Source: Streptomyces zhihengii (lineage in GTDB: Bacteria; Actinomycetota; Actinomycetes; Streptomycetales; Streptomycetaceae). Taken from it: DNA of 64,000 nt. The stretch is taken from assembly GCF_016919245.1 (NCBI RefSeq), contig NZ_JAFEJA010000001.1:3834001-3898000 (forward strand), given 5' to 3'. The position numbers and the translations under genes were made by a program. A model generated the notes under the pieces. The model made no database searches. It was not told the origin of the DNA and saw only the letters and a program-made list of their open reading frames with translations. Of the stretch, positions 16,349-24,771 are shown in pieces (positions within the stretch are counted from its first letter, which is position 1; every line of letters begins with the position of its first letter).

Positions 16349-18754
16349 TCAGGAAACCACCGCCGGATCCGGTGACTGCGCGTTGCGCTCGGCGGTGCTG
16401 CCGTCGTCGTCGTCCGCGACGATGCCGCGCCGCTTGGAGAGGTACACCGCGCCCACGATGATCAGTATCGAGAGCACGGCCACCAGCGCCCGCACGCCGG
16501 CGCTGGAGTCGTCCCCGTAGCTGAACTGGACGATCGCCGGCGCGATGAGCAGGGCGACCAGGTTCATCACCTTCAGCAGCGGGTTGATCGCCGGGCCGGC
16601 GGTGTCCTTGAACGGGTCGCCGACCGTGTCCCCGATCACCGTCGCCTCATGGGCCTCGCTGCCCTTGCCGCCGTGGTGGCCGTCCTCCACCAGCTTCTTG
16701 GCGTTGTCCCAGGCGCCTCCGGAGTTGGCGAGGAAGACCGCCATCAGGGTGCCGGTGCCGATGGCTCCCGCGAGGAAGGCCCCGAGGGCACCGACGCCCA
16801 GCGAGAAGCCGACCGCGATCGGTGTCAGCACCGCCAGCAGCCCCGGCGTGGCGAGCTCCCGGAGCGCGTCCTTGGTGCAGATGTCGACCACCCGGCCGTA
16901 CTCCGGCTTCTCCGTGTGGTCCATGATCCCGGGGTGCTCGCGGAACTGCCGCCGCACCTCGTAGACCACCGCGCCGGCGGAACGCGACACCGCGTTGATC
17001 GCCAGCCCGGAGAAGAGGAAGACGACCGCGGCGCCGAGCACCAGACCGACCAGGTTGTTGGGCTGCGAGATGTCCATCACCAGGTTCGTCGGAGCGCCGT
17101 CGCCGAGCTTCTCCCCGACGTCACGGGCCGCGGTGGCGATGGCGTCGCGGTACGAGCCGAAGAGCGCGGCCGCCGCGAGGACGGCCGTGGCGATGGCGAT
17201 GCCCTTGGTGATGGCCTTGGTGGTGTTGCCGACGGCGTCCAGGTCGGTGAGGACCTGCGCGCCCGCCCCGGTGACGTCACCGGACATCTCGGCGATGCCC
17301 TGGGCGTTGTCGGAGACCGGTCCGAAGGTGTCCATGGCGACGATGACGCCGACCGTGGTGAGCAGACCAGTGCCGGCCAGGGCCACCGCGAACAGCGCCA
17401 GCATGATCGAGGTGCCGCCGAGCAGGAACGCCCCGTACACCCCGAGCCCGATCAGCAGCGCGGTGTAGACGGCCGATTCGAGGCCGATCGCGATGCCGGC
17501 CAGCACGACCGTGGCCGGGCCGGTCAGCGACGACTTGCCGATGTCCCGGACGGGGCGGCGGCTGGTCTCGGTGAAGTAGCCGGTGAGCTGCTGGATCAGC
17601 GCCGCCAGCACGATGCCGATGGCGACGGCGACGAGCGCGAGGATCCGCGGGTCCCCGTCGTGCGCGGCAACGGCCGCGTCGCCCACGCCGTCGAGCTCCG
17701 CGTAGGTGGCGGGCAGATAGGCGAACACCGCCACGGCGACCAGGGCGAGCGAGATCACCGCCGAGACGAAGAAGCCGCGGTTGATGGCGGTCATCCCGCT
17801 GCGGTCGGCGCGCCGCGGGGCGACCGCGAAGATGCCGATCATCGCGGTGACCACGCCGATCGCCGGGACGATGAGCGGGAAGGCGAGCCCGGCGTCGCCG
17901 AAGGCGGCCTTGCCCAGGATGAGCGCGGCGACCAGGGTCACGGCGTACGACTCGAAGAGGTCGGCCGCCATGCCGGCGCAGTCCCCGACGTTGTCGCCCA
18001 CGTTGTCGGCGATGGTCGCCGCGTTGCGGGGGTCGTCCTCGGGGATGCCCTGCTCGACCTTGCCGACCAGGTCGGCGCCCACGTCCGCGGCCTTGGTGAA
18101 GATGCCTCCGCCGACACGCATGAACATCGCGATCAGCGCGGCGCCCAGGCCGAAGCCCTCCAGCACCTTGGGCGCGTCGGCCGCGTAGACCAGCACGACG
18201 CAGGAGGCGCCGAGCAGACCGAGGCCGACGGTGAACATGCCGACCACGCCGCCCGTACGAAAGGCGATCTTCATCGCCTTGTGGGCGACGAGTGTCAGAT
18301 CCTTTTCCGGCTCGCCTTCCGCGGGAGTTGCTTCCCGGGCCGCGGCCGCGACGCGCACATTCGCCCGTACGGCGAGCCGCATTCCGATGTATCCGGTGGC
18401 CGCCGAGAAGAGCGCACCCACCAGGAAGAACACGGAACGGCCCACCCGCTGCGACCAGTCGTCGGCAGGGAGGAGCAGCAGAAGGAAGAACACCACGACG
18501 GCGAAGATCCCGAGTGTGCGGAGCTGCCGTGCGAGATACGCATTCGCGCCCTCCTGCACCGCGGCCGCGATCTTCTTCATGGATTCGGTGCCCTCACCCG
18601 CGGCGAGCACCTGGCGTACCAGCAGCTGGGCGACGACCAGGGCGGCCAGGGCGACGACCGCGATGACGACGACGATCACACGGTTTTCGTCGGTGAGAAC
18701 CGCCGCAGCGTGAGAAGTGGGATGATCGGCCAGTTGAGTGAAGAGCCCCGCCAT
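16349..18754 (-). CDS. hppA: Membrane-bound proton-translocating pyrophosphatase, K+-independent type
   Basis: Integral membrane enzyme that splits pyrophosphate and pumps protons across the cytoplasmic membrane. 801 residues with about 16 membrane segments. The substrate loops are present: GADLVGKVE, DNVGDNVGDCAGMAADLFE and a C-terminal segment with SGGAWDNAKK. The segment GNTTKAITKG carries Lys where K+-dependent enzymes carry Ala, which places this one in the K+-independent class. Start ATG at 18754 with AAGGAGG 4 bases upstream. The C-terminal tail is hydrophilic. It is separated from the bldG operon by a strong bidirectional terminator, so it has its own promoter; a possible -10 TACAAT lies at 18793-18798. 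Confidence 0.95.
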   Translation of the reverse strand: MAGLFTQLADHPTSHAAAVLTDENRVIVVVIAVVALAALVVAQLLVRQVLAAGEGTESMKKIAAAVQEGANAYLARQLRTLGIFAVVVFFLLLLLPADDWSQRVGRSVFFLVGALFSAATGYIGMRLAVRANVRVAAAAREATPAEGEPEKDLTLVAHKAMKIAFRTGGVVGMFTVGLGLLGASCVVLVYAADAPKVLEGFGLGAALIAMFMRVGGGIFTKAADVGADLVGKVEQGIPEDDPRNAATIADNVGDNVGDCAGMAADLFESYAVTLVAALILGKAAFGDAGLAFPLIVPAIGVVTAMIGIFAVAPRRADRSGMTAINRGFFVSAVISLALVAVAVFAYLPATYAELDGVGDAAVAAHDGDPRILALVAVAIGIVLAALIQQLTGYFTETSRRPVRDIGKSSLTGPATVVLAGIAIGLESAVYTALLIGLGVYGAFLLGGTSIMLALFAVALAGTGLLTTVGVIVAMDTFGPVSDNAQGIAEMSGDVTGAGAQVLTDLDAVGNTTKAITKGIAIATAVLAAAALFGSYRDAIATAARDVGEKLGDGAPTNLVMDISQPNNLVGLVLGAAVVFLFSGLAINAVSRSAGAVVYEVRRQFREHPGIMDHTEKPEYGRVVDICTKDALRELATPGLLAVLTPIAVGFSLGVGALGAFLAGAIGTGTLMAVFLANSGGAWDNAKKLVEDGHHGGKGSEAHEATVIGDTVGDPFKDTAGPAINPLLKVMNLVALLIAPAIVQFSYGDDSSAGVRALVAVLSILIIVGAVYLSKRRGIVADDDDGSTAERNAQSPDPAVVS

Positions 18755-18944
18755 TCGTCCTCCTTGACGTTCAGAGCTCAAGATGTGGACGGATTGTAGG
18801 GAGCGGAACCCGATCAAAACAGAGCGCGACAAATTCAATTGACCTTGATGTGTCGCACGGAAAATGATCAGGACACGAAAATGCCCACGAAAGCAGTAAT
18901 GCGACTGAGGCATTCGGGCTTGATCGGTGATCTCCGGCGACACG

Positions 18945-18973
18945 AAAAAGGCCCTGCTCAGCAGGGCCTTTTT
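18945..18973. terminator. Strong bidirectional terminator between bldG operon and hppA
   Basis: Perfect inverted repeat with stem GGCCCTGC / GCAGGGCC, a 3-base loop, and A5 before and T5 after. It works in both directions. It ends the minus-strand bldG-anti-sigma transcript before hppA. The flanks from 18755 to 19229 otherwise hold no gene. Confidence 0.9.
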
Positions 18974-19229
18974 CTATGGGATCGAGCGGGGCGGCGGGAG
19001 ATCGACGGCGATGAATTCCCCGCGATCACCGGCCGGGCCGGGCGCGCGGGGCCGTGGCGCGTCCGCCGGAAACTGTCCGGTCCGCCACCCCGCGACGGGG
19101 GTGGCCCGCCCCGGACAGGGGCACGGGACAGCAGTCGGGCGGATTTGGCCGGAGAGGTTTGCGCCGAACGGGTGACACCGTGGCGGACGGGTGTCCGGCG
19201 GGTGCGCTCCGCCGGGATGCGCGGGGGTG

Positions 19230-19655
19230 TCAGGGGGCGACGACCGGAGGCGCCGACACGGGCCAGCTCATCCGGATGACCCCGCCGCCGTCACTGGAGG
19301 AGACCTCCACGTCGTCGACGAGTCCGCTGATGACCGCGAGACCCATCTCGTCCTCGCCGTCGCCCTCGTCGTCGGAGCGTCCGGAGGCAGCCCCGGAACC
19401 GACGGTGGTCACCTCGTCGCCGACCTCGATCGAGAAGGTCTTCTCCTCCTCGGAGAGGACGACGCGGACCGGCGCGGTGACGCCATGGCTGCGGTGCAGG
19501 CCGACCGCGCGACTGCACGCCTCACCCACGGCGAGGCGCACCTCGTCCAGCACCGCCTCGTCGACCCCGGCCCGGCGCGCCACGGCGGCGGCGACAAGCC
19601 TGGCCGTCCTGACGTGCTCCGGCTGAGCGCTGAAGCGGAGCTCAACGGTGGCCAT
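19230..19655 (-). CDS. apgA: RsbW-like ATP-binding anti-sigma factor paired with BldG
   Basis: 141-residue HATPase_c-type protein of the RsbW/SpoIIAB group. The conserved helix reads EVRLAVGEACSRAV, where classical kinases have an Asn in the N box, so its kinase activity is uncertain. The G-box region GLAVISGL lies near the C-terminus, after an acidic loop (DDEGDGEDEMG). It lies 93 bases after bldG in the same direction and before the shared terminator. In S. coelicolor the equivalent gene (SCO3548) is co-transcribed with bldG and was named apgA, as I recall. Expected to hold one or more sigma factors inactive until released by unphosphorylated BldG; the targets cannot be read here. Confidence 0.87.
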   Translation of the reverse strand: MATVELRFSAQPEHVRTARLVAAAVARRAGVDEAVLDEVRLAVGEACSRAVGLHRSHGVTAPVRVVLSEEEKTFSIEVGDEVTTVGSGAASGRSDDEGDGEDEMGLAVISGLVDDVEVSSSDGGGVIRMSWPVSAPPVVAP

Positions 19656-19748
19656 GCGTGATCCCCCTCGAACATGCGAGCGTGCGTGTGTGGAGGCCCG
19701 GGCTGGATGCCCGGTGCCCCTCCTGCTTCCGGTTGCCCCGGACGACCG

Positions 19749-20102
19749 TCAGTCGGTCGCCGCGACAGCCTCGTCGACCGTGGTGTGAATCGGGAACACC
19801 TTGGTCAGGCCCGTGATCCGGAAGATCTTGAGGATGCGCTCCTGGTTGCACACCAGGCGCAGCGAGCCCTCATGGGCACGCACCCTCTTGAGACCTCCGA
19901 CGAGCACGCCGAGGCCGGTGGAGTCGAGGAAGTCCACGCCCTCCATGTCGACGACAAGGTGGTAGCTGCCGTCGTTCACCAACTCGACCAACTGCTCGCG
20001 CAGCTTGGGCGCGGTATAGACATCAATCTCGCCACCGACCTCGACGACCGTACGGTCGCCACCAGGGCCGGACACATTGCGAGTCGACAGGGACAGGTCC
20101 AC
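19749..20102 (-). CDS. bldG: Anti-anti-sigma factor BldG
   Basis: STAS-domain protein of 117 residues, a master regulator of aerial growth and antibiotic production in Streptomyces. It acts by partner switching with anti-sigma factors. The phosphorylation site is Ser61 in FLDSTGLGV (equivalent to Ser57 of S. coelicolor, shifted by a 4-residue insertion [10 protein letters not shown] near residue 10). The remainder follows the remembered S. coelicolor sequence almost exactly. The GTG start has GGAGG 4 bases upstream. The anti-sigma gene follows. The divergent helicase start is only 79 bases away, so both promoters share this short region. Confidence 0.96.
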   Translation of the reverse strand: MDLSLSTRNVSGPGGDRTVVEVGGEIDVYTAPKLREQLVELVNDGSYHLVVDMEGVDFLDSTGLGVLVGGLKRVRAHEGSLRLVCNQERILKIFRITGLTKVFPIHTTVDEAVAATD

Positions 20103-20181
20103 GGATCCTCCAGCACCTTGCTATCGAGCGGCCGCCCCCTGAGGTCTCCCCGACGGAGCCGGAGGACGGTCGCCAGCCGCG

Positions 20182-22668
20182 ATGGCATTCAATCACTTAC
20201 CAGCAGCCATGCACGACGCCTTGGGACCATTGTCCGTCACGCCGGTGACACACTCGGTGCCGATGGCCAAGAATTTCCGTCCCAGTCGACCTCCCGAGAA
20301 CGGGGAGACCCGCCCTTCCCCCGGTGCGGTCCTCGACCGGCTCACCGCGGGGGCGAACCGGGCTGCGCGCATCACTCATACGGAGCACTTGCCCCCGCGA
20401 CCGGGCAGGCATGCCGTCTGGCCCGACCGCATCCGCGCCGAGGTCGTCGCCGCCGTCCAGGCGGCGGGGATCGACCACCCCTGGGTCCATCAGGCGGCCG
20501 CGGCGGAGCACGCGCTGGACGGCGAATCCGTGGTCATCGCGACCGGCACCGCCTCGGGGAAGTCCCTGTCGTACCTGGCGCCCGTGCTCAGCACCCTGCT
20601 CGACGGGGCCGAGGCCCCGAACGGCCGGGGCACCACGGCCCTCTACCTGGCCCCCACCAAGGCCCTGGCCGCCGACCAGCGGCGCGCCGTCAGAGAGCTG
20701 GCGGCGCCCCTGGGCAACCGGATCCGCCCCGCGGTCTACGACGGGGACACCCCCGTCGAGGAGCGCGAATGGGTGCGCCAGTACGCCAACTACGTGCTCA
20801 CCAACCCCGACATGCTCCATCGCGGGATACTCCCGTCCCACCCGCGCTGGTCCTCCTTCCTCCGCTCGCTGCGCTACGTGGTGATCGACGAATGCCACAC
20901 CTACCGGGGCGTCTTCGGCTCCCACGTCGCCCAGGTACTGCGCCGGCTCCGCCGCCTGTGCGCCCGCTACGGGGCGGACCCGGTCTTCCTGCTCGCGTCG
21001 GCCACCTCGGCCGACCCCGCCGTCTCGGCCGGCCGCCTCACCGGCCTGCCCGTCCGGGAGGTGGCCGACGACGCCTCGCCGCGCGGCGAGCTCGTCTTCG
21101 CGCTGTGGGAGCCGCCGCTGACCGAACTGCACGGCGAGAAGGGCGCGCCCGTGCGGCGCACCGCGACCGCCGAGACGGCCGACCTGCTGACGGATCTGAC
21201 CGTGCAGGGCGTGCGCAGCGTCGCCTTCGTCCGCTCCCGCCGGGGCGCCGAGCTCATCTCCGTCATCGCCAAGGAGCGCCTCGCCGAGGTCGACCGCTCG
21301 CTGCCCCGGCGTGTCGCGGCCTACCGGGGCGGCTACCTGCCGGAGGAGCGCCGCGCCCTCGAACGCGCCCTCCACTCGGGTGAGCTCCTCTGCCTCGCCG
21401 CCACGACCGCGCTCGAACTGGGCGTCGACGTCGCCGGACTCGACGCCGTGGTCATCGCCGGCTATCCGGGCACCCGCGCCTCGCTGTGGCAGCAGGCGGG
21501 CCGCGCCGGCCGCTCGGGGCAGGGCGCGCTGGCGGTCCTCGTGGCCAGGGACGACCCGCTGGACACCTTCCTCGTGCACCACCCGGAGGCGCTGTTCGAG
21601 CGGCCGGTGGAGTCGACCGTGCTGGACCCGGACAACCCCTACGTCCTCGCCCCGCATCTGTGCGCGGCGGCCTCCGAACTCCCCCTCACCGAGGCCGACC
21701 TCGACCTCTTCGGCCCCGCGGCGGCCGGGCTGATGCCCCAGCTCGAGACCGCCGGGCTGCTGCGCCGGCGCCCGTCCGGCTGGCACTGGACCCGGCGCGA
21801 GCGTGCCGCCGACCTCACCGACATCCGCGGCGGGGGCGGCCGCCCGGTGCAGATCGTCGAGGCGGGCACCGGGAGGCTGCTCGGCACGGTGGACGAAGGC
21901 GCGGCCCACACGGCCGTGCACGACGGCGCGGTCCACCTCCACCAGGGCCGTACGTACCTGGTGCGCAAGCTTGACCTGGAGGACTCCGTGGCCCTGGTCG
22001 AGGAGGCGGCCCCGCCGTACTCGACCACTGCGCGGGACACCACCGCCATCTCCGTCCTGGAGACCGACACCGAGATCCCCTGGGGCCAGGGGCGCCTCTG
22101 CTACGGCTCCGTCGAGGTCACCAACCAGGTCGTCTCCTTCCTTCGCCGCAGGGTCGTCACCGGGGAGGTCCTCGGCGAGACCAAGCTCGACCTGCCGCCG
22201 CGCACCCTGCGCACCCGGGCCGTGTGGTGGACGGTCACCGAGGACCAGCTCGACGCGGCCCGGGTGAACCCCGAGCAGCTCGGCGGGGCCCTGCACGCGG
22301 CCGAGCACGCGTCCATCGGCATGCTGCCGCTGTTCGCCACCTGCGACCGGTGGGACATCGGCGGGGTGTCCGTGCCCCTGCATCCGGACACCCTGCTCCC
22401 GACGGTGTTCGTGTACGACGGCCACCCGGGCGGCGCGGGCTTCGCCGAGCGCGCGTTCCACACCGCCGAGGAGTGGCTCACCGCCACTCGTGAGGCCATC
22501 GCGTCCTGCGAGTGCGACGCGGGGTGTCCTTCGTGCATCCAGTCCCCCAAGTGCGGCAACGGCAACGATCCCCTGCACAAGCGCGGCGCGGTCCGGCTCC
22601 TCACGGAGCTGCTGCGCGGCGCCCCGGCCCGGCAGGCGCCCCCCTCGCCGGACGGCGAGGGCACCTGA
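20182..22668 (+). CDS. DEAD/DEAH-box helicase, MrfA/Hrq1 family with Cys cluster
   Basis: Superfamily 2 DNA helicase of about 828 residues. Walker A is ATGTASGKS (120-128), motif II is DECH (236-239), and the C-terminal half has SF2 motifs (ATTALELGVDV and QQAGRAGR). A C-terminal DUF1998-type domain contains four cysteines in CECDAGCPSCIQSPKC (about 774-790), the metal site of the Hrq1 and Bacillus MrfA (YprA) group. MrfA acts in repair of mitomycin damage, so repair of DNA crosslinks is the likely role. The start is uncertain: Met codons at 20182, 20209 and 20263 are all possible and none has a strong ribosome site. Divergent from bldG. Confidence 0.88.
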   Translation: MAFNHLPAAMHDALGPLSVTPVTHSVPMAKNFRPSRPPENGETRPSPGAVLDRLTAGANRAARITHTEHLPPRPGRHAVWPDRIRAEVVAAVQAAGIDHPWVHQAAAAEHALDGESVVIATGTASGKSLSYLAPVLSTLLDGAEAPNGRGTTALYLAPTKALAADQRRAVRELAAPLGNRIRPAVYDGDTPVEEREWVRQYANYVLTNPDMLHRGILPSHPRWSSFLRSLRYVVIDECHTYRGVFGSHVAQVLRRLRRLCARYGADPVFLLASATSADPAVSAGRLTGLPVREVADDASPRGELVFALWEPPLTELHGEKGAPVRRTATAETADLLTDLTVQGVRSVAFVRSRRGAELISVIAKERLAEVDRSLPRRVAAYRGGYLPEERRALERALHSGELLCLAATTALELGVDVAGLDAVVIAGYPGTRASLWQQAGRAGRSGQGALAVLVARDDPLDTFLVHHPEALFERPVESTVLDPDNPYVLAPHLCAAASELPLTEADLDLFGPAAAGLMPQLETAGLLRRRPSGWHWTRRERAADLTDIRGGGGRPVQIVEAGTGRLLGTVDEGAAHTAVHDGAVHLHQGRTYLVRKLDLEDSVALVEEAAPPYSTTARDTTAISVLETDTEIPWGQGRLCYGSVEVTNQVVSFLRRRVVTGEVLGETKLDLPPRTLRTRAVWWTVTEDQLDAARVNPEQLGGALHAAEHASIGMLPLFATCDRWDIGGVSVPLHPDTLLPTVFVYDGHPGGAGFAERAFHTAEEWLTATREAIASCECDAGCPSCIQSPKCGNGNDPLHKRGAVRLLTELLRGAPARQAPPSPDGEGT

Positions 22669-22673
22669 CAGCC

Positions 22674-22708
22674 GGGCCCTCCGGCAGGCGTCGGGGGCGG
22701 GAGGGCCC
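22674..22708. terminator. Hairpin between helicase and tad operon
   Basis: GGGCCCTCC / GGAGGGCCC 9-base arms with a 17-base loop, starting 5 bases after the helicase stop and lying downstream of the convergent tad operon as well. No T run. Confidence 0.55.
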
Positions 22709-22767
22709 CGGGCCGAGGCTGGGCTGGGGCTTGGGGCCGGGGCGACGGTGCCGGTGCCGGAACGGGC

Positions 22768-23196
22768 CTACCCGCCGTCGGTTGGCGGCATCGGGGTGCC
22801 CTCCGGGGGCCGCGTGGCCGCCGGCGGAGGGGCGGCGACGGGCGGGCCGGCCCTCGACCTGATCCGGGGCGCGTACGGCCCCACACGGACCCGCACCGTG
22901 ACGTCGGCGACCTCGCCCGTCACCGCGCACCGCACCACCTCGGCGCCCTGCGCCCCGGCGACGCGCTCGGCGGCGCCGCAGGCGGCGGCACCGCCCCGCA
23001 GGGCCCGGTCGGCCGCCGCCAGCGCGGCGAGGTCGGCCGCCGCGCCGGCCCGGTGCCGGGCGACGACCGCCTGGCCCATGGCGAGCACGGCCGCGAACAC
23101 GACGCACAGCACACTGGTCGCACACGCCACCCAGACAGTGGCCGCGCCCCTGTCCCGCATCCTCACGGCGCCCACAGCCCTGTCCCGCGTCCTCAC
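22768..23196 (-). CDS. TadE/TadG-like pseudopilin (Rv3654c type), last gene of the tad operon
   Basis: Short protein with one N-terminal membrane helix (WVACATSVLCVVFAAVLAMG) after the motif RDRG, and a Pro-rich C-terminal tail. In mycobacteria the equivalent gene ends the tad cluster. Unlike the two preceding pilin-like proteins it has Trp, not Glu, at position +5 after the Gly, so normal prepilin processing is doubtful. Start choice: GTG at 23196 overlaps the tadE stop as GTGA, giving 142 residues. A 30-base tandem duplication creates further in-frame starts at 23166 (GTG) and 23160 (ATG). The ATG form would be 130 residues. Likely secreted or membrane-anchored. Confidence 0.7.
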   Translation of the reverse strand: MRTRDRAVGAVRMRDRGAATVWVACATSVLCVVFAAVLAMGQAVVARHRAGAAADLAALAAADRALRGGAAACGAAERVAGAQGAEVVRCAVTGEVADVTVRVRVGPYAPRIRSRAGPPVAAPPPAATRPPEGTPMPPTDGG

Positions 23197-23206
23197 GGCG
23201 CCCGCA
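23148..23206. repeat. 30-base tandem duplication at the tadE/tadG-like junction
   Basis: The segment CCCTGTCCCGC(A/G)TCCTCACG followed by GCGCCC(A/G)CA occurs at 23148 and 23178, period exactly 30. It copies the start region of the downstream gene in frame, giving VRTRDRAVGA followed by VRMRDRGAAT. Confidence 0.85.
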
Positions 23207-23615
23207 CCCCTTCGCGCGCGCCGGCAGCGGGGCGCCCGGCGGCGCCCGCCGGCTCCCGGCCGACGCTGTCCTCGGCGAGAGCCGCCGCCCGGGCGCCGAG
23301 CGTCAGCGTGAGGGCCCCCGGGCCCGGCGACCGCGCCTCGACCTCCACCCGCCAGAGGTCCCCGTCCCGGGCCAGGGTGACCCGTGCGCCGTCCGGCGCG
23401 GCCGACCGGGCGGCGGCCAGGGCGGCCGGTCCCGGTTCCGACCTCGCGGCGGCACGCGCGCCCGCCCGTGCCGCGTCCACGCACTGGATCTGCGCGGCGG
23501 CCGCCATCAGCGCCCACACCAGGGCGAGGGCGAACACGACCAGGGCCGGCAGTGCCACGGCCGCCTCGGCGGTGACCGAGCCCCGGTCACCACGACCGGC
23601 TTCAGAACTGGGCAT
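23193..23615 (-). CDS. tadE: TadE-like pseudopilin
   Basis: 140 residues. After GDRG the sequence SVTAEAAVALPALVVF follows, a class III signal peptide with Glu at +5 relative to the Gly and a single hydrophobic helix. This is the TadE pattern of minor pilins processed by a prepilin peptidase. The rest is Ala/Arg-rich without a motif. Its ATG lies inside the last 14 bases of the preceding pilin gene, so the two are translationally coupled. Acts at the membrane in Flp-type pilus assembly, by family. Confidence 0.82.
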   Translation of the reverse strand: MPSSEAGRGDRGSVTAEAAVALPALVVFALALVWALMAAAAQIQCVDAARAGARAAARSEPGPAALAAARSAAPDGARVTLARDGDLWRVEVEARSPGPGALTLTLGARAAALAEDSVGREPAGAAGRPAAGAREGVRAP

Positions 23616-23844
23616 CGAGGGCCTTGCCGATCACCGATTCGAGTGCGCCGGAGACCGCGCCGCTGGTGATCACCTTGTAGAGCACCGCGGCGAAAGCGCA
23701 GGCGGCGATGGTGCCCATGGCGTACTCGGACGTGGTCATGCCCCGGTCCCGACGCGACGCGGCAGGCATCAGGCGGGCGCGGATCCCTCCCGCGAGGCGG
23801 GGGCAGGGCACACGGCGCAGGGTGTGACGGATCGTCTTCCACAT
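23602..23844 (-). CDS. Flp-type prepilin (DUF4244)
   Basis: 80 residues. The N-terminal leader is unusually long and basic (about 35 residues). RDRG is followed by MTTSEYAMGTIAACAFAAVL. The Glu-Tyr at +5 and +6 after the Gly is the signature of Flp pilins, so cleavage before MTTSEY by a TadV-type peptidase would release a short, nearly all-hydrophobic pilin. ATG at 23844 with AGGAG 7 bases upstream. It is separated from tadC by 132 bases, including a GGTGGG/CCCACC hairpin at 23929-23949, so the pilin may be expressed separately from the upstream assembly genes. No peptidase gene is in the window. Confidence 0.85.
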   Translation of the reverse strand: MWKTIRHTLRRVPCPRLAGGIRARLMPAASRRDRGMTTSEYAMGTIAACAFAAVLYKVITSGAVSGALESVIGKALDAQF

Positions 23845-23976
23845 GGTGGACTCCTGGTCTGAGAGAGCGTTGAGAGCTTCTGGCTCGGTGAGTTGAGGAA
23901 GCGCGTGCGACCGGAAGCGGTGCACGGCGGTGGGTGGCGACGGCCCACCCGCGAGGGCGCGGCGCCGCCGGTGCGA

Positions 23977-24771
23977 TCAGCCGCCGGTCAGCAGGCCGCC
24001 GGCGAGACCGATCACCACAGGGGCCACGCCCACCGCGAGGAAGGCGGGCAGGAAGCAGAGCCCCACGGGGGCCGTGATCAGCACCTGCGCGCGGCGGCCG
24101 TGCGCGGTGACCCGCCGGGCCCGGTCGGCCCGGTATCTCTCGGCGAGCCGTGCCATCGGCTCCGCCGCGGGAGCACCGGTCGTGTCGGCGCGTTCCAGGC
24201 AGCGGGCGAGCGGGGCGGCGCCCGGGGTCCGGCCGAACCAGGCCCAAGCCTCGGCCGGTTCGCGCCCGAGGCGCAGCTGGGCCGCCATATCGGTCAGGCG
24301 CCGCCCCAGAGGGCCGCCCAGAGACGCGCCGACGGCCTCTGCGGCCTCCCGAGGGCCCGCCCCCGCGGAGATGCAGGCGGCCAGGAGGTCCGCGGCCAGC
24401 GGGAGCCGGCGGAGAGCCTCGGCACCACCGCCGTCTTCCGCATCCCCGGGCCCCCGGCCGATGGCCGGCGTCCTTCGGCGCAGCCACTGCCGGACCCCGG
24501 CGCCCGCCAAGACGGCCACGGCCGCCCCGAGCACTCCGCCGAGCAGGACGTAGCAGGTCACCGCGGCGCCGAAGGGGGCAGCCCACTCCCTGGCCCGGCG
24601 GGCCGACTCGGCTCTGTGCCGCCGCTGTTCGCGTTCGAGGGAGAGCAGGGCCTCCACCCTCCTGCGCATCGCTCGGCCGCGCCGGTGAGCCGCCGCCAGC
24701 GAACCGGCGCAGCTCACCGCGGTCAGTCCCGCGAGCACGGCTCCGAGCCGCTGGAGGAGTTCCGCGGTCAT
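23977..24771 (-). CDS. tadC: TadC-like type II secretion F-domain membrane protein
   Basis: 264 residues. Platform protein of Tad pilus machines. A T2SSF domain lies in the second half (LPLAADLLAACISAGAGPREA at about 130-150), followed by two membrane helices near the C-terminus (APVGLCFLPAFLAVGV and APVVIGLAGGLL). One or two helices are also near the N-terminus. The ATG overlaps the tadB stop as ATGA, so the genes are coupled. Confidence 0.86.
   Translation of the reverse strand: MTAELLQRLGAVLAGLTAVSCAGSLAAAHRRGRAMRRRVEALLSLEREQRRHRAESARRAREWAAPFGAAVTCYVLLGGVLGAAVAVLAGAGVRQWLRRRTPAIGRGPGDAEDGGGAEALRRLPLAADLLAACISAGAGPREAAEAVGASLGGPLGRRLTDMAAQLRLGREPAEAWAWFGRTPGAAPLARCLERADTTGAPAAEPMARLAERYRADRARRVTAHGRRAQVLITAPVGLCFLPAFLAVGVAPVVIGLAGGLLTGG

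Noticed and set aside
20197..22578. 793-codon minus-strand frame over the helicase
   Set aside because: Shadow with no domain; the plus-strand frame carries all helicase motifs.
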